Shown piece after piece: positions 43,307 through 51,601 of a stretch of 64,000 bases of DNA; the first letter of the stretch is position 1, and every line of letters starts with the position of its first letter. This stretch comes from Lysinimonas soli (GTDB lineage Bacteria; Actinomycetota; Actinomycetes; Actinomycetales; Microbacteriaceae), in NCBI RefSeq assembly GCF_042655435.1, contig NZ_JBHSMG010000002.1:248001-312000 (forward strand), given 5' to 3'. The position numbers were made by a program, and so were the translations under genes. The notes below the pieces were generated by a model that was not told where the DNA came from, ran no database searches, and saw only the letters and a list, made by a program, of their open reading frames with translations.

Positions 43307-44532
43307 CCGCGACCTCGACCAGTTCGGCGACGGCTCGGTACATCACCCAGGTCGAGGAGTACGGCGCGCACAACTACCACCCGCTTCCGGTGGTGGTGCA
43401 CGAGGCCTTCGGCGCCTGGGTCACCGACGTCGACGGCAAGCGCTACCTCGACTGCCTGGCCGCGTACTCGGCGGTGAACTTCGGGCACGGGCATCCGGTG
43501 CTCGTGGATGCCGCGCGGGCCCAGCTCGATCGCGTCACCCTCACCAGCCGGGCCTTCCACAACGACGTCCTCGGCCCGTTCCTGGAGGGCCTCGCGCGGC
43601 TCGCCGGTAAAGACATGGTGCTGCCGATGAACACGGGCGCCGAGGCGGTGGAGTCGGCGATCAAGATCGCCCGCGCCTGGGGCTACCGGGTCAAGGGCGT
43701 CGAGCACGACCGGGCGAAGATCGTGGTGGCCCACGGCAACTTCCACGGGCGCACGACCACGATCATCAGCTTCTCGAACGATCCGGATGCCCGAGCCGAC
43801 TTCGGTCCGTTCACCCCGGGTTTCGTGTCGGTCCCCTACGGTGACGCGGCTGCCCTCGAGGCGCTGCTCGACGACGACGTCGTCGCCGTGCTGCTCGAGC
43901 CGATCCAGGGGGAGGCCGGCATCATCGTGCCGCCGGCCGACTACCTGCCCGCGGTGCGGCGCATGACGCGCGAGCGCAACATCCTGTTCATCGCCGACGA
44001 GATCCAGTCGGGCCTCGGCCGCACCGGGGCGACCTTCCAGTGCGACAACGCGGGGGTCATCCCCGATCTCTACCTGCTCGGCAAGGCGCTCGGCGGCGGG
44101 ATCGTCCCCGTGAGCGCGGTCGTGGGCGATGCGTCGGTGCTCGGAGTGCTGCGACCCGGCGAGCACGGCTCGACCTTCGGCGGCAACCCGCTCGCCGCGG
44201 CGGTCGGACTCGCGGTCGTCGGGCTGCTCGAGACCGGCGACTACCAGCGCCGGGCCGCCGAGCTGGGCGAGCACCTGCTGGGCTCGCTGCGCGCGCTGGT
44301 CGGTCACGGCGTGGTGGCGGTGCGCGGGGCCGGCCTCTGGGCGGGTATCGACATCGACCCCGCGCTGGCCGGCGGCCGCGAGGTGTGCGAGGCGCTCGCC
44401 GCGCGGGGCGTGCTGGCGAAAGACACGCACGGCTCGACGATCCGCCTCGCCCCGCCGATCGTCGTCGAGCGCGAGGAGCTCGACTGGGCGGTCGAGCAGC
44501 TGGTCGCCGTTCTGGCGGAGCTCGGCGCCTAG
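43303..44532 (+). CDS. rocD: Ornithine aminotransferase
   Basis: 409 residues, PLP fold type I, class III aminotransferase. It transfers the delta-amino group of ornithine to 2-oxoglutarate giving glutamate semialdehyde. Visible are HNYHPLPVVVHEAFGAWVTDVDGKRYLDCLAAYSAVNFGHGHP, NTGAEAVESAIK, HGNFHGRT, EPIQGEAGI, DEIQSGLGRTG and the PLP Lys261 in LLGKALGGGIVPVSA. The product P5C can enter PutA (4573-8070). ATG 43303 is coupled to the preceding gene. Its stop shares a CTAG with the convergent hydrolase stop. Confidence 0.95.
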   Translation: MTATSTSSATARYITQVEEYGAHNYHPLPVVVHEAFGAWVTDVDGKRYLDCLAAYSAVNFGHGHPVLVDAARAQLDRVTLTSRAFHNDVLGPFLEGLARLAGKDMVLPMNTGAEAVESAIKIARAWGYRVKGVEHDRAKIVVAHGNFHGRTTTIISFSNDPDARADFGPFTPGFVSVPYGDAAALEALLDDDVVAVLLEPIQGEAGIIVPPADYLPAVRRMTRERNILFIADEIQSGLGRTGATFQCDNAGVIPDLYLLGKALGGGIVPVSAVVGDASVLGVLRPGEHGSTFGGNPLAAAVGLAVVGLLETGDYQRRAAELGEHLLGSLRALVGHGVVAVRGAGLWAGIDIDPALAGGREVCEALAARGVLAKDTHGSTIRLAPPIVVEREELDWAVEQLVAVLAELGA

Positions 44533-45314
44533 GAGAGGCTCCGCACGAAGCGCGCCACCTCCTCGGCCATCGGGAGAGGATCCCAGCTGTGGTCGGCACC
44601 CGGGAGGATGACGGACTCCGCCCCCGGGATCGCGGCGACCAGGGCGGCGGCAGCCGCGGTCATGATGGGGAGGGTGTCCCGCCCCACGGCGACCTCCACC
44701 GGAATCGCGATGTCGCGCAGCAGCTCGGCGAGCGGGGCCGATTCCGCCCACGCGATCGATTCGGCGTCGGCGCGGAGGCTCCCGGCTTGTCCGTAGATCG
44801 CGGGCCACGCGGGGGACCGCCGTGCCCCGTCGAGCCACTCGGGGGGCATGTCCTTCATGTAGAGCATCTGGGCCTGCTCCAGTTCGCCCGCGGAGACGAG
44901 ACGGCCGAACTCGACGCTCCAGTTCTTCGCGTCGGAGACGCCGCCGAGGGGCGCCTCCCAGAGCAGGAGGCCGGTGACCGGAAGTCCGCGGACGGCGGCG
45001 GCGAGGGCGATCGTGCATCCCGAGGAGTGGCCGCAGAGGGCGGCCGAGCCGCCGGCGAGCTCGAGCAGCGCCTCCAGGGCGCTCAACTCGCGATCGAGGG
45101 TGAGGTCGCCCTGCGCCGGACTCTCCCCGCGGCCGAGGCGGTCGTAGACGATGGTCGTGATCCCGTGCCGGCCGGCGGCCGCGGCCGTCTGCGAGGTGCC
45201 CGGATCGCTTGCTCTGGAGGGCCCGGCCCCGGCGATGAAGACGATCGCCGGGCCGGATCCGTAGCGGTCGTACGCGACCCGGTCGCCGGCTGAGGACGTG
45301 GTGTATTCGGTCAT
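44529..45314 (-). CDS. Alpha/beta hydrolase
   Basis: 261 residues. Fold elements are the oxyanion region IVFIAGAGPS, TIVYDRLGRGESP, the nucleophile elbow CGHSSGCT (Ser97), and the C-terminal GADHSWDP carrying the catalytic His. ATG 45314 is set by TATCGT 6 nt upstream. A perfect palindrome covers the -35 region, so expression is probably controlled by an unlinked regulator. It is divergent from the GNAT gene and convergent with rocD. Substrate is unknown. Confidence 0.9.
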   Translation of the reverse strand: MTEYTTSSAGDRVAYDRYGSGPAIVFIAGAGPSRASDPGTSQTAAAAGRHGITTIVYDRLGRGESPAQGDLTLDRELSALEALLELAGGSAALCGHSSGCTIALAAAVRGLPVTGLLLWEAPLGGVSDAKNWSVEFGRLVSAGELEQAQMLYMKDMPPEWLDGARRSPAWPAIYGQAGSLRADAESIAWAESAPLAELLRDIAIPVEVAVGRDTLPIMTAAAAALVAAIPGAESVILPGADHSWDPLPMAEEVARFVRSLS

Positions 45315-45320
45315 CGCCCC

Positions 45321-45326
45321 ACGATA
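45321..45326 (-). promoter_or_regulatory. Leaderless -10 box TATCGT of the hydrolase gene
   Basis: On the minus strand TAGACA, 17 nt, TATCGT, 6 nt, ATG 45314. Here both a good -35 and a -10 can be seen. Confidence 0.65.
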
Positions 45327-45334
45327 GACCCAGA

Positions 45335-45351
45335 TGTAGACAGTGTCTACA
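45335..45351. promoter_or_regulatory. Perfect 17-bp palindrome, operator candidate
   Basis: TGTAGACAGTGTCTACA is an 8-1-8 perfect palindrome. It overlaps the -35 of the hydrolase promoter and ends 14 nt before the GNAT -10, so one repressor could control both. No regulator gene is adjacent. Confidence 0.65.
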
Positions 45352-45364
45352 AGTGGTGAGGTGG

Positions 45365-45370
45365 TACCGT
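45365..45370 (+). promoter_or_regulatory. Leaderless -10 box TACCGT of the GNAT gene
   Basis: TACCGT, 7 nt, GTG 45378. Confidence 0.5.
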
Positions 45371-45377
45371 CGGCGCC

Positions 45378-45971
45378 GTGAGCGGTCCTCCTGCCCCGAG
45401 CTTCGAGTTCGTCGAGCCGCTGCGCACCGAGCGGCTCGTGCTGCGCCCCATGACGCTCGACGACGTGGACGAGGTCTACGCCTACCAGCGTCGCGACGAC
45501 GTCTGTCGGTATCTGCTGCACGAGGCCCGCAGCCGGGACGAGGTCGTGGAGTGGGTCGGCAAGTACGCGGCGGCGACGCGGCTGGCCGAGGAGCACGACT
45601 GGATCGAGCCCGCCATCGTGGTCGACGGCCGCGTGATCGGGCACATGTATCTGACGATCGCCAGCCTCGAGAACCGCGGTGCCGAGATCGGCTGGACGCT
45701 GCATCCCGACTTCCAGGGCAAGGGGTATGCGCACGAGGCAGCCGTAGCGATGCTCGACCTCGCCTTCGGCGAGCTGGGGATGCACCGGGTGCGCGCGGAA
45801 CTCGACCCGCGCAACGACGCCTCGATCGCGCTCTGCCGTCGGCTCGGGATGCGCGAGGAGGCGTACTTCGTGAAGGACCTGATGTTCCGCGGCGACTGGG
45901 CCGACACGGGCGTCTACGCGATCCTCGACGAGGAGTGGGCCGCGCGGGGTGCCGCCGCGGACGCGGAATAG
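45378..45971 (+). CDS. GNAT family N-acetyltransferase (RimJ/RimL-like)
   Basis: 197 residues. Recognisable segments are EPLRTERLVLRPMTLDDVDEVYAYQRRDDV, EIGWTLHPDFQGKGYAHEAAVAMLDLAF (acetyl-CoA-binding Q-G-K-G-Y-A loop), and MHRVRAELDPRNDASIALCRRLGMREEAYF. This is the RimJ/RimL-type arrangement that modifies N-terminal or small-molecule amines. GTG 45378 follows TACCGT. Acceptor substrate unknown. Its TAG stop forms the start of the next gene's -10 box. Confidence 0.92.
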   Translation: MSGPPAPSFEFVEPLRTERLVLRPMTLDDVDEVYAYQRRDDVCRYLLHEARSRDEVVEWVGKYAAATRLAEEHDWIEPAIVVDGRVIGHMYLTIASLENRGAEIGWTLHPDFQGKGYAHEAAVAMLDLAFGELGMHRVRAELDPRNDASIALCRRLGMREEAYFVKDLMFRGDWADTGVYAILDEEWAARGAAADAE

Positions 45972-45974
45972 GCT
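45969..45974 (+). promoter_or_regulatory. Leaderless -10 box TAGGCT of kynU
   Basis: TAGGCT, 6 nt, ATG 45981. The TAG is also the GNAT stop codon. Confidence 0.6.
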
Positions 45975-45980
45975 CGGCGC

Positions 45981-47210
45981 ATGAGCCGCACGTCTGCCGG
46001 GTCCACGGCGGTACCCGATGCCGCCGAGCTGGATGCCGCCGACCCGCTCGCGCGGTTCCGCGATCGCTTTCTGCCCGCGCCCGACGTGGTCGCCTATCTG
46101 GACGGCAACTCGCTCGGGAGGCCGCTCGCGGCATCCGTCGCCCGGGTGGAGGAGGTCGCGCGCCGGCAGTGGGGCGAGCGACTCATCCGCGGCTGGGACG
46201 AGGGCTGGATGCAGCTGCCGGTGCGGCTGGGTGACGAGCTCGGGCGGGTGACGCTGGGGGCGGCATCCGGCCAGACCGTGATCGGCGACTCGACGAGCGT
46301 GCTGCTGTACAAGCTGATCCGCGCGGCCCTCGAGCTGCGGCCCGGGCGCGAGGAGATCGTCATCGATCGCGACGACTTTCCGACCGACCGCTATCTGGTC
46401 GAGGCGATCGCCGCCGAGCGCGGATTGACCGTGCGCTGGATCGACGAGGGCGACGTGACGCCGGAGCGCGTCGCCGAGGTGATCGGCGCGCGCACCGCTC
46501 TTGTGGTGCTCTCGTCGATCGCCTACCGCTCGGGGTTCCTCGCGGACGTGCCCGCGATCACCGAGCTCGTGCACTCGTCCGGTGCGCTCGTGCTCTGGGA
46601 TCTGTGCCACTCGGTCGGCGTGCTGCCGACCACGCTCGACGACTGGGGAGTCGACCTCGCGGTCGGCTGCACCTACAAGTACCTGGGCGGCGGACCCGGA
46701 TCGCCGGCCTTCGCCTACGTGCGCCGTGAGCTGCTCGAGGACTTCCGCCAGCCGATCGCGGGCTGGTTGGGCTCGGCACGCCCCTTCGAGATGGGGCAGG
46801 GCTACGAGCCGGGACCGGGGATGCGCCGCGTTCTCAGCGGGACGCCGCCGGTGCTCGGCATGGTCGGCCTCGAAGACGCGATCGCCGTGGTCGCCGAGGC
46901 CGGCGTCGAGACGATCCGAGCCAAGTCGATCGCCCTCACCGAGTTCGGGATCGCCCTCGCCGACGAGCTGCTGCCGGATGCCGTGCTCGCCACCCCGCGC
47001 GACCCGGCCCGCCGCGGCTCCCACCTCACGCTCGACCACCCCGGGTTCGAGGCGATCATGCCGCGCCTGTGGGCGCGCGGCGTGATCCCGGACTTCCGGC
47101 GGCCCACCGGCATCCGGCTCGGCCTGTCGCCCCTGACGATCTCGTTCGCCGAGGTCGAGCTCGGGATGCGTGCGATCGCCGACGAGCTGTCGCGCGGAGC
47201 GATCGCGTGA
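45981..47210 (+). CDS. kynU: Kynureninase
   Basis: 409 residues, PLP-dependent, hydrolysing kynurenine to anthranilate and alanine. Visible are VVAYLDGNSLGRPL, GQTVIGDSTSVLLYKLIRAAL, RDDFPTDRYLVE, WDLCHSVGVLP and the PLP-binding Lys233 in GCTYKYLGGGPGSPAF, then WLGSARPFEMG. These are close to characterised kynureninases. No tryptophan dioxygenase or formamidase is nearby, so substrate must come from elsewhere in the genome or from outside. The start is fixed by the TAGGCT box. Confidence 0.92.
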   Translation: MSRTSAGSTAVPDAAELDAADPLARFRDRFLPAPDVVAYLDGNSLGRPLAASVARVEEVARRQWGERLIRGWDEGWMQLPVRLGDELGRVTLGAASGQTVIGDSTSVLLYKLIRAALELRPGREEIVIDRDDFPTDRYLVEAIAAERGLTVRWIDEGDVTPERVAEVIGARTALVVLSSIAYRSGFLADVPAITELVHSSGALVLWDLCHSVGVLPTTLDDWGVDLAVGCTYKYLGGGPGSPAFAYVRRELLEDFRQPIAGWLGSARPFEMGQGYEPGPGMRRVLSGTPPVLGMVGLEDAIAVVAEAGVETIRAKSIALTEFGIALADELLPDAVLATPRDPARRGSHLTLDHPGFEAIMPRLWARGVIPDFRRPTGIRLGLSPLTISFAEVELGMRAIADELSRGAIA

Positions 47211-47221
47211 CGCCGGCCCAA

Positions 47222-47227
47222 TAGGCT
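47222..47227 (+). promoter_or_regulatory. Leaderless -10 box TAGGCT of the LtrA gene
   Basis: TAGGCT, 6 nt, ATG 47234. Confidence 0.6.
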
Positions 47228-47233
47228 CACGTC

Positions 47234-48433
47234 ATGCCCGCGAGCTTCCACGTGCGCATGCAGGGCCGCTCGATCGACGAGTCGCACCGCGCATCCACCC
47301 CGTTCGAGCTGCTCTTCGATCTCGTGTTCGTCGTGGCCGTGGCCAGCGTCGTCACCCAGCTCGCGCACGCGATCATCGCCGGGCGGCTGGGCGAGGGCAT
47401 CGGACCGTTCCTCATGGTGTTCTTCGCCATCTGGTGGGCGTGGATGAACTTCACCTGGTTCTCGTCGGGCTACGACACCGACGACGTCCTCTACCGGCTG
47501 CTCGGGTTCGTGCAGATGGCCGGTGTCGTGGTGATCGCGGCGAGCGTTCCCGCGGCGTTCGAGGGCGCCGACTACCGCCCGATCGCGGTCGGCTACCTGA
47601 TCATGCGGCTCGGACTCGTGGCGCTGTGGGTGCGGGCGGCCATCGAGCACCCGCAGACCCGGGCGGTCTCGAGCAGATACGCGATCGGGATCGTGGTGGC
47701 GCAGGGACTCTGGCTGCTGCGCCTGCTGCTGCCCGTCGAGTGGCTGACCGTCTCGTTCGTGGTCTTCGCGCTGGTGGAGCTGAGCGTTCCGGTCTGGGCC
47801 AACCGGGCCGGACGCGACCCGTGGCATCCGGGGCACATCGCCGAACGCTACGGCCTGTTCGTCATCATCCTGCTGGGTGAGGGGGTGCTCGCCGCGACCA
47901 GCGGCGTGCAGTCGGCGCTCGCCGCCTCGGGGGTCAGCCCGGCGCTCATCGCCGTCGGCATCGCCGGGTTGGCGATGCTGTTCGGGCTGTGGTGGGTCTA
48001 CTTCCTGCAGCCCTCGGCCGAGGGGTTGCGCCGTCGCCGTGGCCTGTCGTTCTACTGGGGCTACGGGCACTACCTGCTGTTCGCGGCGATCGCGGCGGTG
48101 GGCGCCGGGCTCGAGGTCGCAGTACAGGCGGCGGGGCATCCCGGCAAGGTCCCGGATGCGGTGGCCGGCTGGGCGGTCGCGGTGCCGCTCGCGGTGGTGC
48201 TGGTGCTGATCTGGGTGCTGCACCGCCCGCTCGTGGAGCGCTCCGAGGTCCCGGCCGTCGTCGTGCTGCCGGCCGCGGCACTCATGCTCTGCGCTCCGCT
48301 GGCGGCCCCCCTGCTCGGGCTCGTCGGGGTCGCCGTACTGCTGATCGTGCTTCTCGCGGTGGTCATCGCGGTCACCATGCTGATGGGCCCGGACACGCGC
48401 CGCGGCGCGGACGAGGCGTCGCGGCTAGCCTGA
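47234..48433 (+). CDS. LtrA (low temperature requirement A) family membrane protein
   Basis: 399 residues with about ten to eleven hydrophobic segments. The N-terminal LtrA motif STPFELLFDLVFVVAVASVVTQLAH is clear, as are FFAIWWAWMNFTWFSSGYDTDDVLYRL and ERYGLFVIILLGEGVLA. The family is widespread in actinobacteria; its molecular role is not established. ATG 47234 with TAGGCT 6 nt upstream. Confidence 0.9.
   Translation: MPASFHVRMQGRSIDESHRASTPFELLFDLVFVVAVASVVTQLAHAIIAGRLGEGIGPFLMVFFAIWWAWMNFTWFSSGYDTDDVLYRLLGFVQMAGVVVIAASVPAAFEGADYRPIAVGYLIMRLGLVALWVRAAIEHPQTRAVSSRYAIGIVVAQGLWLLRLLLPVEWLTVSFVVFALVELSVPVWANRAGRDPWHPGHIAERYGLFVIILLGEGVLAATSGVQSALAASGVSPALIAVGIAGLAMLFGLWWVYFLQPSAEGLRRRRGLSFYWGYGHYLLFAAIAAVGAGLEVAVQAAGHPGKVPDAVAGWAVAVPLAVVLVLIWVLHRPLVERSEVPAVVVLPAAALMLCAPLAAPLLGLVGVAVLLIVLLAVVIAVTMLMGPDTRRGADEASRLA
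48426..48431 (+). promoter_or_regulatory. Leaderless -10 box TAGCCT of the acyl-CoA dehydrogenase-like gene
   Basis: TAGCCT, 6 nt, GTG 48438. It overlaps the end of the LtrA gene. Confidence 0.55.
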
Positions 48434-48437
48434 AACC

Positions 48438-49571
48438 GTGTCCGCACTGAGCCCCGAACTCCTCGACCGCATCCGTTCCCGCGCCGCGGGCTATGACCGC
48501 GACAACGCCTTCTTCGCCGAGGACCTCGACGAACTGCGGGCCGCGGGCTACCTCGCGCCGCGCAGCCTGCTCGAGACCGCCCGCGACCAGCGGCGGCTCG
48601 CGGCCTACGCCCCGGCCACAGCGCTCGGCATCAACATGCACCTCGTCTGGGTCGGGGTGGCCCGGGTGCTGCACGACCGGGGCGACACGAGCCTCGACTG
48701 GGTGCTGGCGGATGCCGCGGCCGGCGAGCTCTTCGCGTTCGGCAACAGCGAGGCGGGCAACGACCTCGTGCTGTGGGACTCGCTCACGAGCGCGGAGCGG
48801 GTCGACGGCGGGTTCGCCTTCACCGGGACCAAGATCTTCACCTCGCTCGCGCCCGCCTGGACGCGACTCGGGATCTTCGGCAAGCAGACCGCGGGCGAGG
48901 GTGCCGAGTCCGGCCCGCGCCTCGTCCACGGCTTCCTCCGCCGCGCGACCCCGGTAACCCCCATCGATGGTGTCGAGACCCTCGACGACTGGGACACGCT
49001 GGGGATGCGCGCGACGCAGAGCAACACCACGAAGCTCGACGGCGCGGTCGTCGCCGACGCCGACGTCTCGCGGTTCCTGCCGGTCGGGCCGAACGCGGAC
49101 CCCTTCGTCTTCGGGATCTTCTCGAACTTCCTGCTGCTGATCGGCTCGGTCTACGCCGGGATCGCCGACCGTGCGCTCGAGCTCGCGGTCGAGGCCGCCC
49201 GCCGACGCACGAGCCTCAAGAACGGCGGGGCGGCGTACTCACAGGACCCGGACATCCGCTGGCGCCTCGCGGATGCCGCCCTCGCCCTCGACGGTCTGCG
49301 CCCCGAACTCGAGGGGCTGGCCTCCGATGTCGACACCCTCACCGACCACGGCGCGGACTGGTTCCGCCACCTGACGGGGGCGAAGCACCGTGCGACCGAG
49401 GCCGCGCGCACCGTCGTCGATCAGGCGATGCGGGTCGCCGGGGGCGGGGGCTACCGCTCGTCGAGCGAGCTCGCCCGGCTGCAACGCGACGTGCTCGCGG
49501 GCATCTACCACCCGTCCGACACCGAATCCGTGCACAGCACCGTGGCGGGAGCCCTGCTCGGTCCGCTCTGA
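48438..49571 (+). CDS. Acyl-CoA dehydrogenase family flavoprotein
   Basis: 377 residues with the three-part acyl-CoA dehydrogenase fold: helical N-domain (DNAFFAEDLDELRAAGYLAP), beta domain (FAFTGTKIFTSLAPAWTRLGIFG, LDDWDTLGMRATQSNTTKLDGAVV) and helical C-domain (LELAVEAARRRTS, QAMRVAGGGGYRSSSELARLQRDVLAGIYHPSDTESVH). The WDTLGMRATQS motif is typical of the acyl-CoA dehydrogenase/monooxygenase group. The usual catalytic Glu is not obvious, so it may be an FMN/FAD monooxygenase of the DszC or HsaA type rather than a dehydrogenase. It stands alone. Confidence 0.85.
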   Translation: MSALSPELLDRIRSRAAGYDRDNAFFAEDLDELRAAGYLAPRSLLETARDQRRLAAYAPATALGINMHLVWVGVARVLHDRGDTSLDWVLADAAAGELFAFGNSEAGNDLVLWDSLTSAERVDGGFAFTGTKIFTSLAPAWTRLGIFGKQTAGEGAESGPRLVHGFLRRATPVTPIDGVETLDDWDTLGMRATQSNTTKLDGAVVADADVSRFLPVGPNADPFVFGIFSNFLLLIGSVYAGIADRALELAVEAARRRTSLKNGGAAYSQDPDIRWRLADAALALDGLRPELEGLASDVDTLTDHGADWFRHLTGAKHRATEAARTVVDQAMRVAGGGGYRSSSELARLQRDVLAGIYHPSDTESVHSTVAGALLGPL

Positions 49572-49602
49572 GCGGCGTCGGGCACCGCTCGCCCCGCGCG
49601 GC

Positions 49603-50166
49603 TCATGCGGGGATGCGCGCCGCGGCGAGCGCCTCGACGAACGCCCCCATCCAGGTCCCGTTGTCGGGCCAGGCCCGTGCGCTGACCAGGTTGCCGTCGA
49701 CGACGGCTCCCCCCGAGACGAAGGTCGCCCCGGCGAGCTCGACGTCGATGGCCAGTTCCGGGTACGCCGAGGTGGTGCGGCCGGCGAGCACTCCGGCAGC
49801 GGCCAGCAGCAGCGGTCCGTGGCAGGTCGCGGCGACCGGCGCGTTGCGATCGAAGAACGCCTTCACGATGCGCTTCGCGTCGACGTTGTTGCGGATGTAC
49901 TCGGGTGCGCGACCCCCGGGGACGACGACGGCCACGTAGTCGGCCGGGTCGACGTCCGCGAAGGCGATGTCGGCGTTCCAACTGTGGCCCGGCTTCTCGG
50001 TGTAGGTGTCGAATCCGTCAACGAAATCGTGCACGACGAACTGCAGCTTCTTCTTCTCGGGAGCTGCGATGTGCACCTCGTACCCGGCCTCCTGGAGGCG
50101 GTGGTACGGGTAGAAGACCTCGAGCGTTTCGGCTGCGTCTCCGGTGAGGATGATGATCCGTTCCAT
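49603..50166 (-). CDS. DJ-1/PfpI family protein
   Basis: 187 residues. The class I glutamine-amidotransferase-like fold has the nucleophile Cys115-His116 in VAATCHGPLLLAAAGVLAGR and the acidic residue upstream (DAAETLEVFYPYHRLQEAG). Related proteins are glyoxalase/deglycase-like or stress proteins; specificity is unknown. ATG 50166. It is divergent from the IclR gene with 150 nt between, so the two may share control. Confidence 0.9.
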   Translation of the reverse strand: MERIIILTGDAAETLEVFYPYHRLQEAGYEVHIAAPEKKKLQFVVHDFVDGFDTYTEKPGHSWNADIAFADVDPADYVAVVVPGGRAPEYIRNNVDAKRIVKAFFDRNAPVAATCHGPLLLAAAGVLAGRTTSAYPELAIDVELAGATFVSGGAVVDGNLVSARAWPDNGTWMGAFVEALAAARIPA

Positions 50167-50304
50167 GATGACCTCCGCGTCATCGACCGGTCCGTCCGGT
50201 CACGCGCTGCAGCCTGGTCGCTGCGGGCTCCCGGCGGCAAGCCCTGTTCCCACCATGTGGGGACGGCGCCCGAATCGACCCTGCCGTGCCGAGCCGGGCG
50301 CGCC

Positions 50305-50310
50305 TACCAT
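50305..50310 (+). promoter_or_regulatory. Leaderless -10 box TACCAT of the IclR gene
   Basis: TACCAT, 6 nt, ATG 50317. It places the start well downstream of the longer open frame. Confidence 0.55.
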
Positions 50311-50316
50311 GACAGC

Positions 50317-51099
50317 ATGAGCGCTGCGATGGAGCAGGACGGATCGAGCGGGACTCAGGCGGTCGAGCGCCTTCTGCACGTGCTGGAGGTCGTGGCCGGC
50401 TCCGAGAGCGGAGCCGATGCCGGGACGATCGCGTCGGAGCTGGGGCTGAGTCCGTCGACGGTGTACCGGCTGCTCGGCGTGCTGCACCGCGAGGGCTACG
50501 TGATGCGCGACTCGCATCGCTACGTGCTGGGGCGCACCGTCGGCGCGCTCGGTCTTGCCCTGCACCGCCAGGTGGTCGCGACCCCTCGGGTGCGGCAGCT
50601 GCTCGAGAGAACCCGCGATCAGGTGCGGGCCCCGATCTATCTGACCGCGTTCCGCGCGGGCGAGATCATCCTGGCCCACATCGCCGAATCGAGGGCTCAC
50701 CCTCGGATCGCCCAGCTGCATGTCGGCTTCGCGGATTCCAGCCACGCCACCGCGTTCGGAAAGCTGATGCTCGCCGCATCCACCGACGAAGCGGTCGCTC
50801 GGCAGCTCGACGAGCACAGTCCGCTGGCGCTCACGTCGCACAGCATCACCGGATCGGGCGCTCTTCGAGCGGAACTGGAGAAGGTGCGGCGGGATGGGAT
50901 CGCGATCGAAGTCGAGGAGTACATGTCGCGACTCGCCTGCATCGCGGTGCCGATCCGATCCTCGGGAGGTCGGGTGATCGGCGCGGTCTCGGCGTCGACG
51001 ACGGCCGACGACTTCCGTTCCCGCGCGGATCTGATCGAGTTGAGCCTGCGCAGAACGGCCTGGACGGTGTCGTCGGAGCTCAGTGCCGCGTCAGCTTGA
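50317..51099 (+). CDS. IclR family transcriptional regulator
   Basis: 260 residues. Winged helix at about 10-75 (QAVERLLHVLEVVAGS, DAGTIASELGLSPSTVYRLLGVLHREGYVMRD), then the IclR effector domain (GFADSSHATAFGKLMLAAS, VRRDGIAIEVEEYMSRLACIAVPIRSSGGRVIGAVSAS). The ATG 50317 start is supported by TACCAT 6 nt before. Target may be the divergent DJ-1/PfpI gene; the effector is unknown. The final 20 nt overlap the convergent F420-type reductase gene. Confidence 0.92.
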   Translation: MSAAMEQDGSSGTQAVERLLHVLEVVAGSESGADAGTIASELGLSPSTVYRLLGVLHREGYVMRDSHRYVLGRTVGALGLALHRQVVATPRVRQLLERTRDQVRAPIYLTAFRAGEIILAHIAESRAHPRIAQLHVGFADSSHATAFGKLMLAASTDEAVARQLDEHSPLALTSHSITGSGALRAELEKVRRDGIAIEVEEYMSRLACIAVPIRSSGGRVIGAVSASTTADDFRSRADLIELSLRRTAWTVSSELSAASA

Positions 51100-51496
51100 A
51101 GATCGGCATCCGCCGACCCTCGGTGGTCTTCTCGTAGTCGAGAAAGCCGGGTGAGGTCGTCGTGATCAGTTCCCACGCCGCCGGATACTCGTCGTCCCCG
51201 AGTTCGCGCGCGGTGACCTGGGCGGTCTCGATGCCGTCGGGCGTCGCCGCCGCCTCGATCGCGAACTCCGGGTGCGCCAGCAGATTGAAGTACCAGCCGG
51301 GATGCTTCGTCGCGCCGGCGGCCGAGGCGATCACGATCCACCCGTCGTCCTGGCGGAAGCCGACAGCGGGCACGAGCCGTTCCTCGCCCGACTTCGCCCC
51401 GATCGTGTGCAGGATCACGAGTTCGCGTCCGAATTGTCCTGCCGTGCCGTTGTTCTCACGGAAGGCGGTGATCATGCTCTCGTTCCAGTCGCTCAT
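51080..51496 (-). CDS. Deazaflavin (F420)-dependent nitroreductase family protein
   Basis: 138 residues. This is the small split-barrel DDN family: ITAFRENNGTAGQFGRELVILHTIGAKSGEERLVPAVGF, then DGWIVIASAAGATKHPGWYFNLLAHPEFAIE with the PGWYFNLLA motif typical of the group. Family members use F420H2 to reduce quinones or nitro compounds. ATG 51496 was chosen; upstream frame is unrelated antisense. It is convergent with and overlaps the IclR gene by 20 nt. Confidence 0.9.
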   Translation of the reverse strand: MSDWNESMITAFRENNGTAGQFGRELVILHTIGAKSGEERLVPAVGFRQDDGWIVIASAAGATKHPGWYFNLLAHPEFAIEAAATPDGIETAQVTARELGDDEYPAAWELITTTSPGFLDYEKTTEGRRMPIFKLTRH

Positions 51497-51589
51497 GCGA
51501 CCATCCTTGCGTACCCGCACGCGATCCCGCCACGTCGAGGGGAAGCGTTGGCCGGATCGCTCCTCCCCATCCGGTTCGGGCATCGTCTC

Positions 51590-51595
51590 TAGGCT
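51590..51595 (+). promoter_or_regulatory. Leaderless -10 box TAGGCT of the GDSL gene
   Basis: TAGGCT, 6 nt, ATG 51602. Confidence 0.6.
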
Positions 51596-51601
51596 GGACG
51601 C

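Noticed and set aside
44529..44532. CTAG shared by convergent stop codons (also at 52213-52216)
   Set aside because: Overlapping TAG stops of convergent genes automatically form CTAG. This needs no special function.
43084..47039. Long minus-strand frames opposite rocD, the GNAT gene and kynU
   Set aside because: Only the segment 44529-45314 encodes a recognisable protein (alpha/beta hydrolase). The rest is antisense to genes with intact catalytic motifs.
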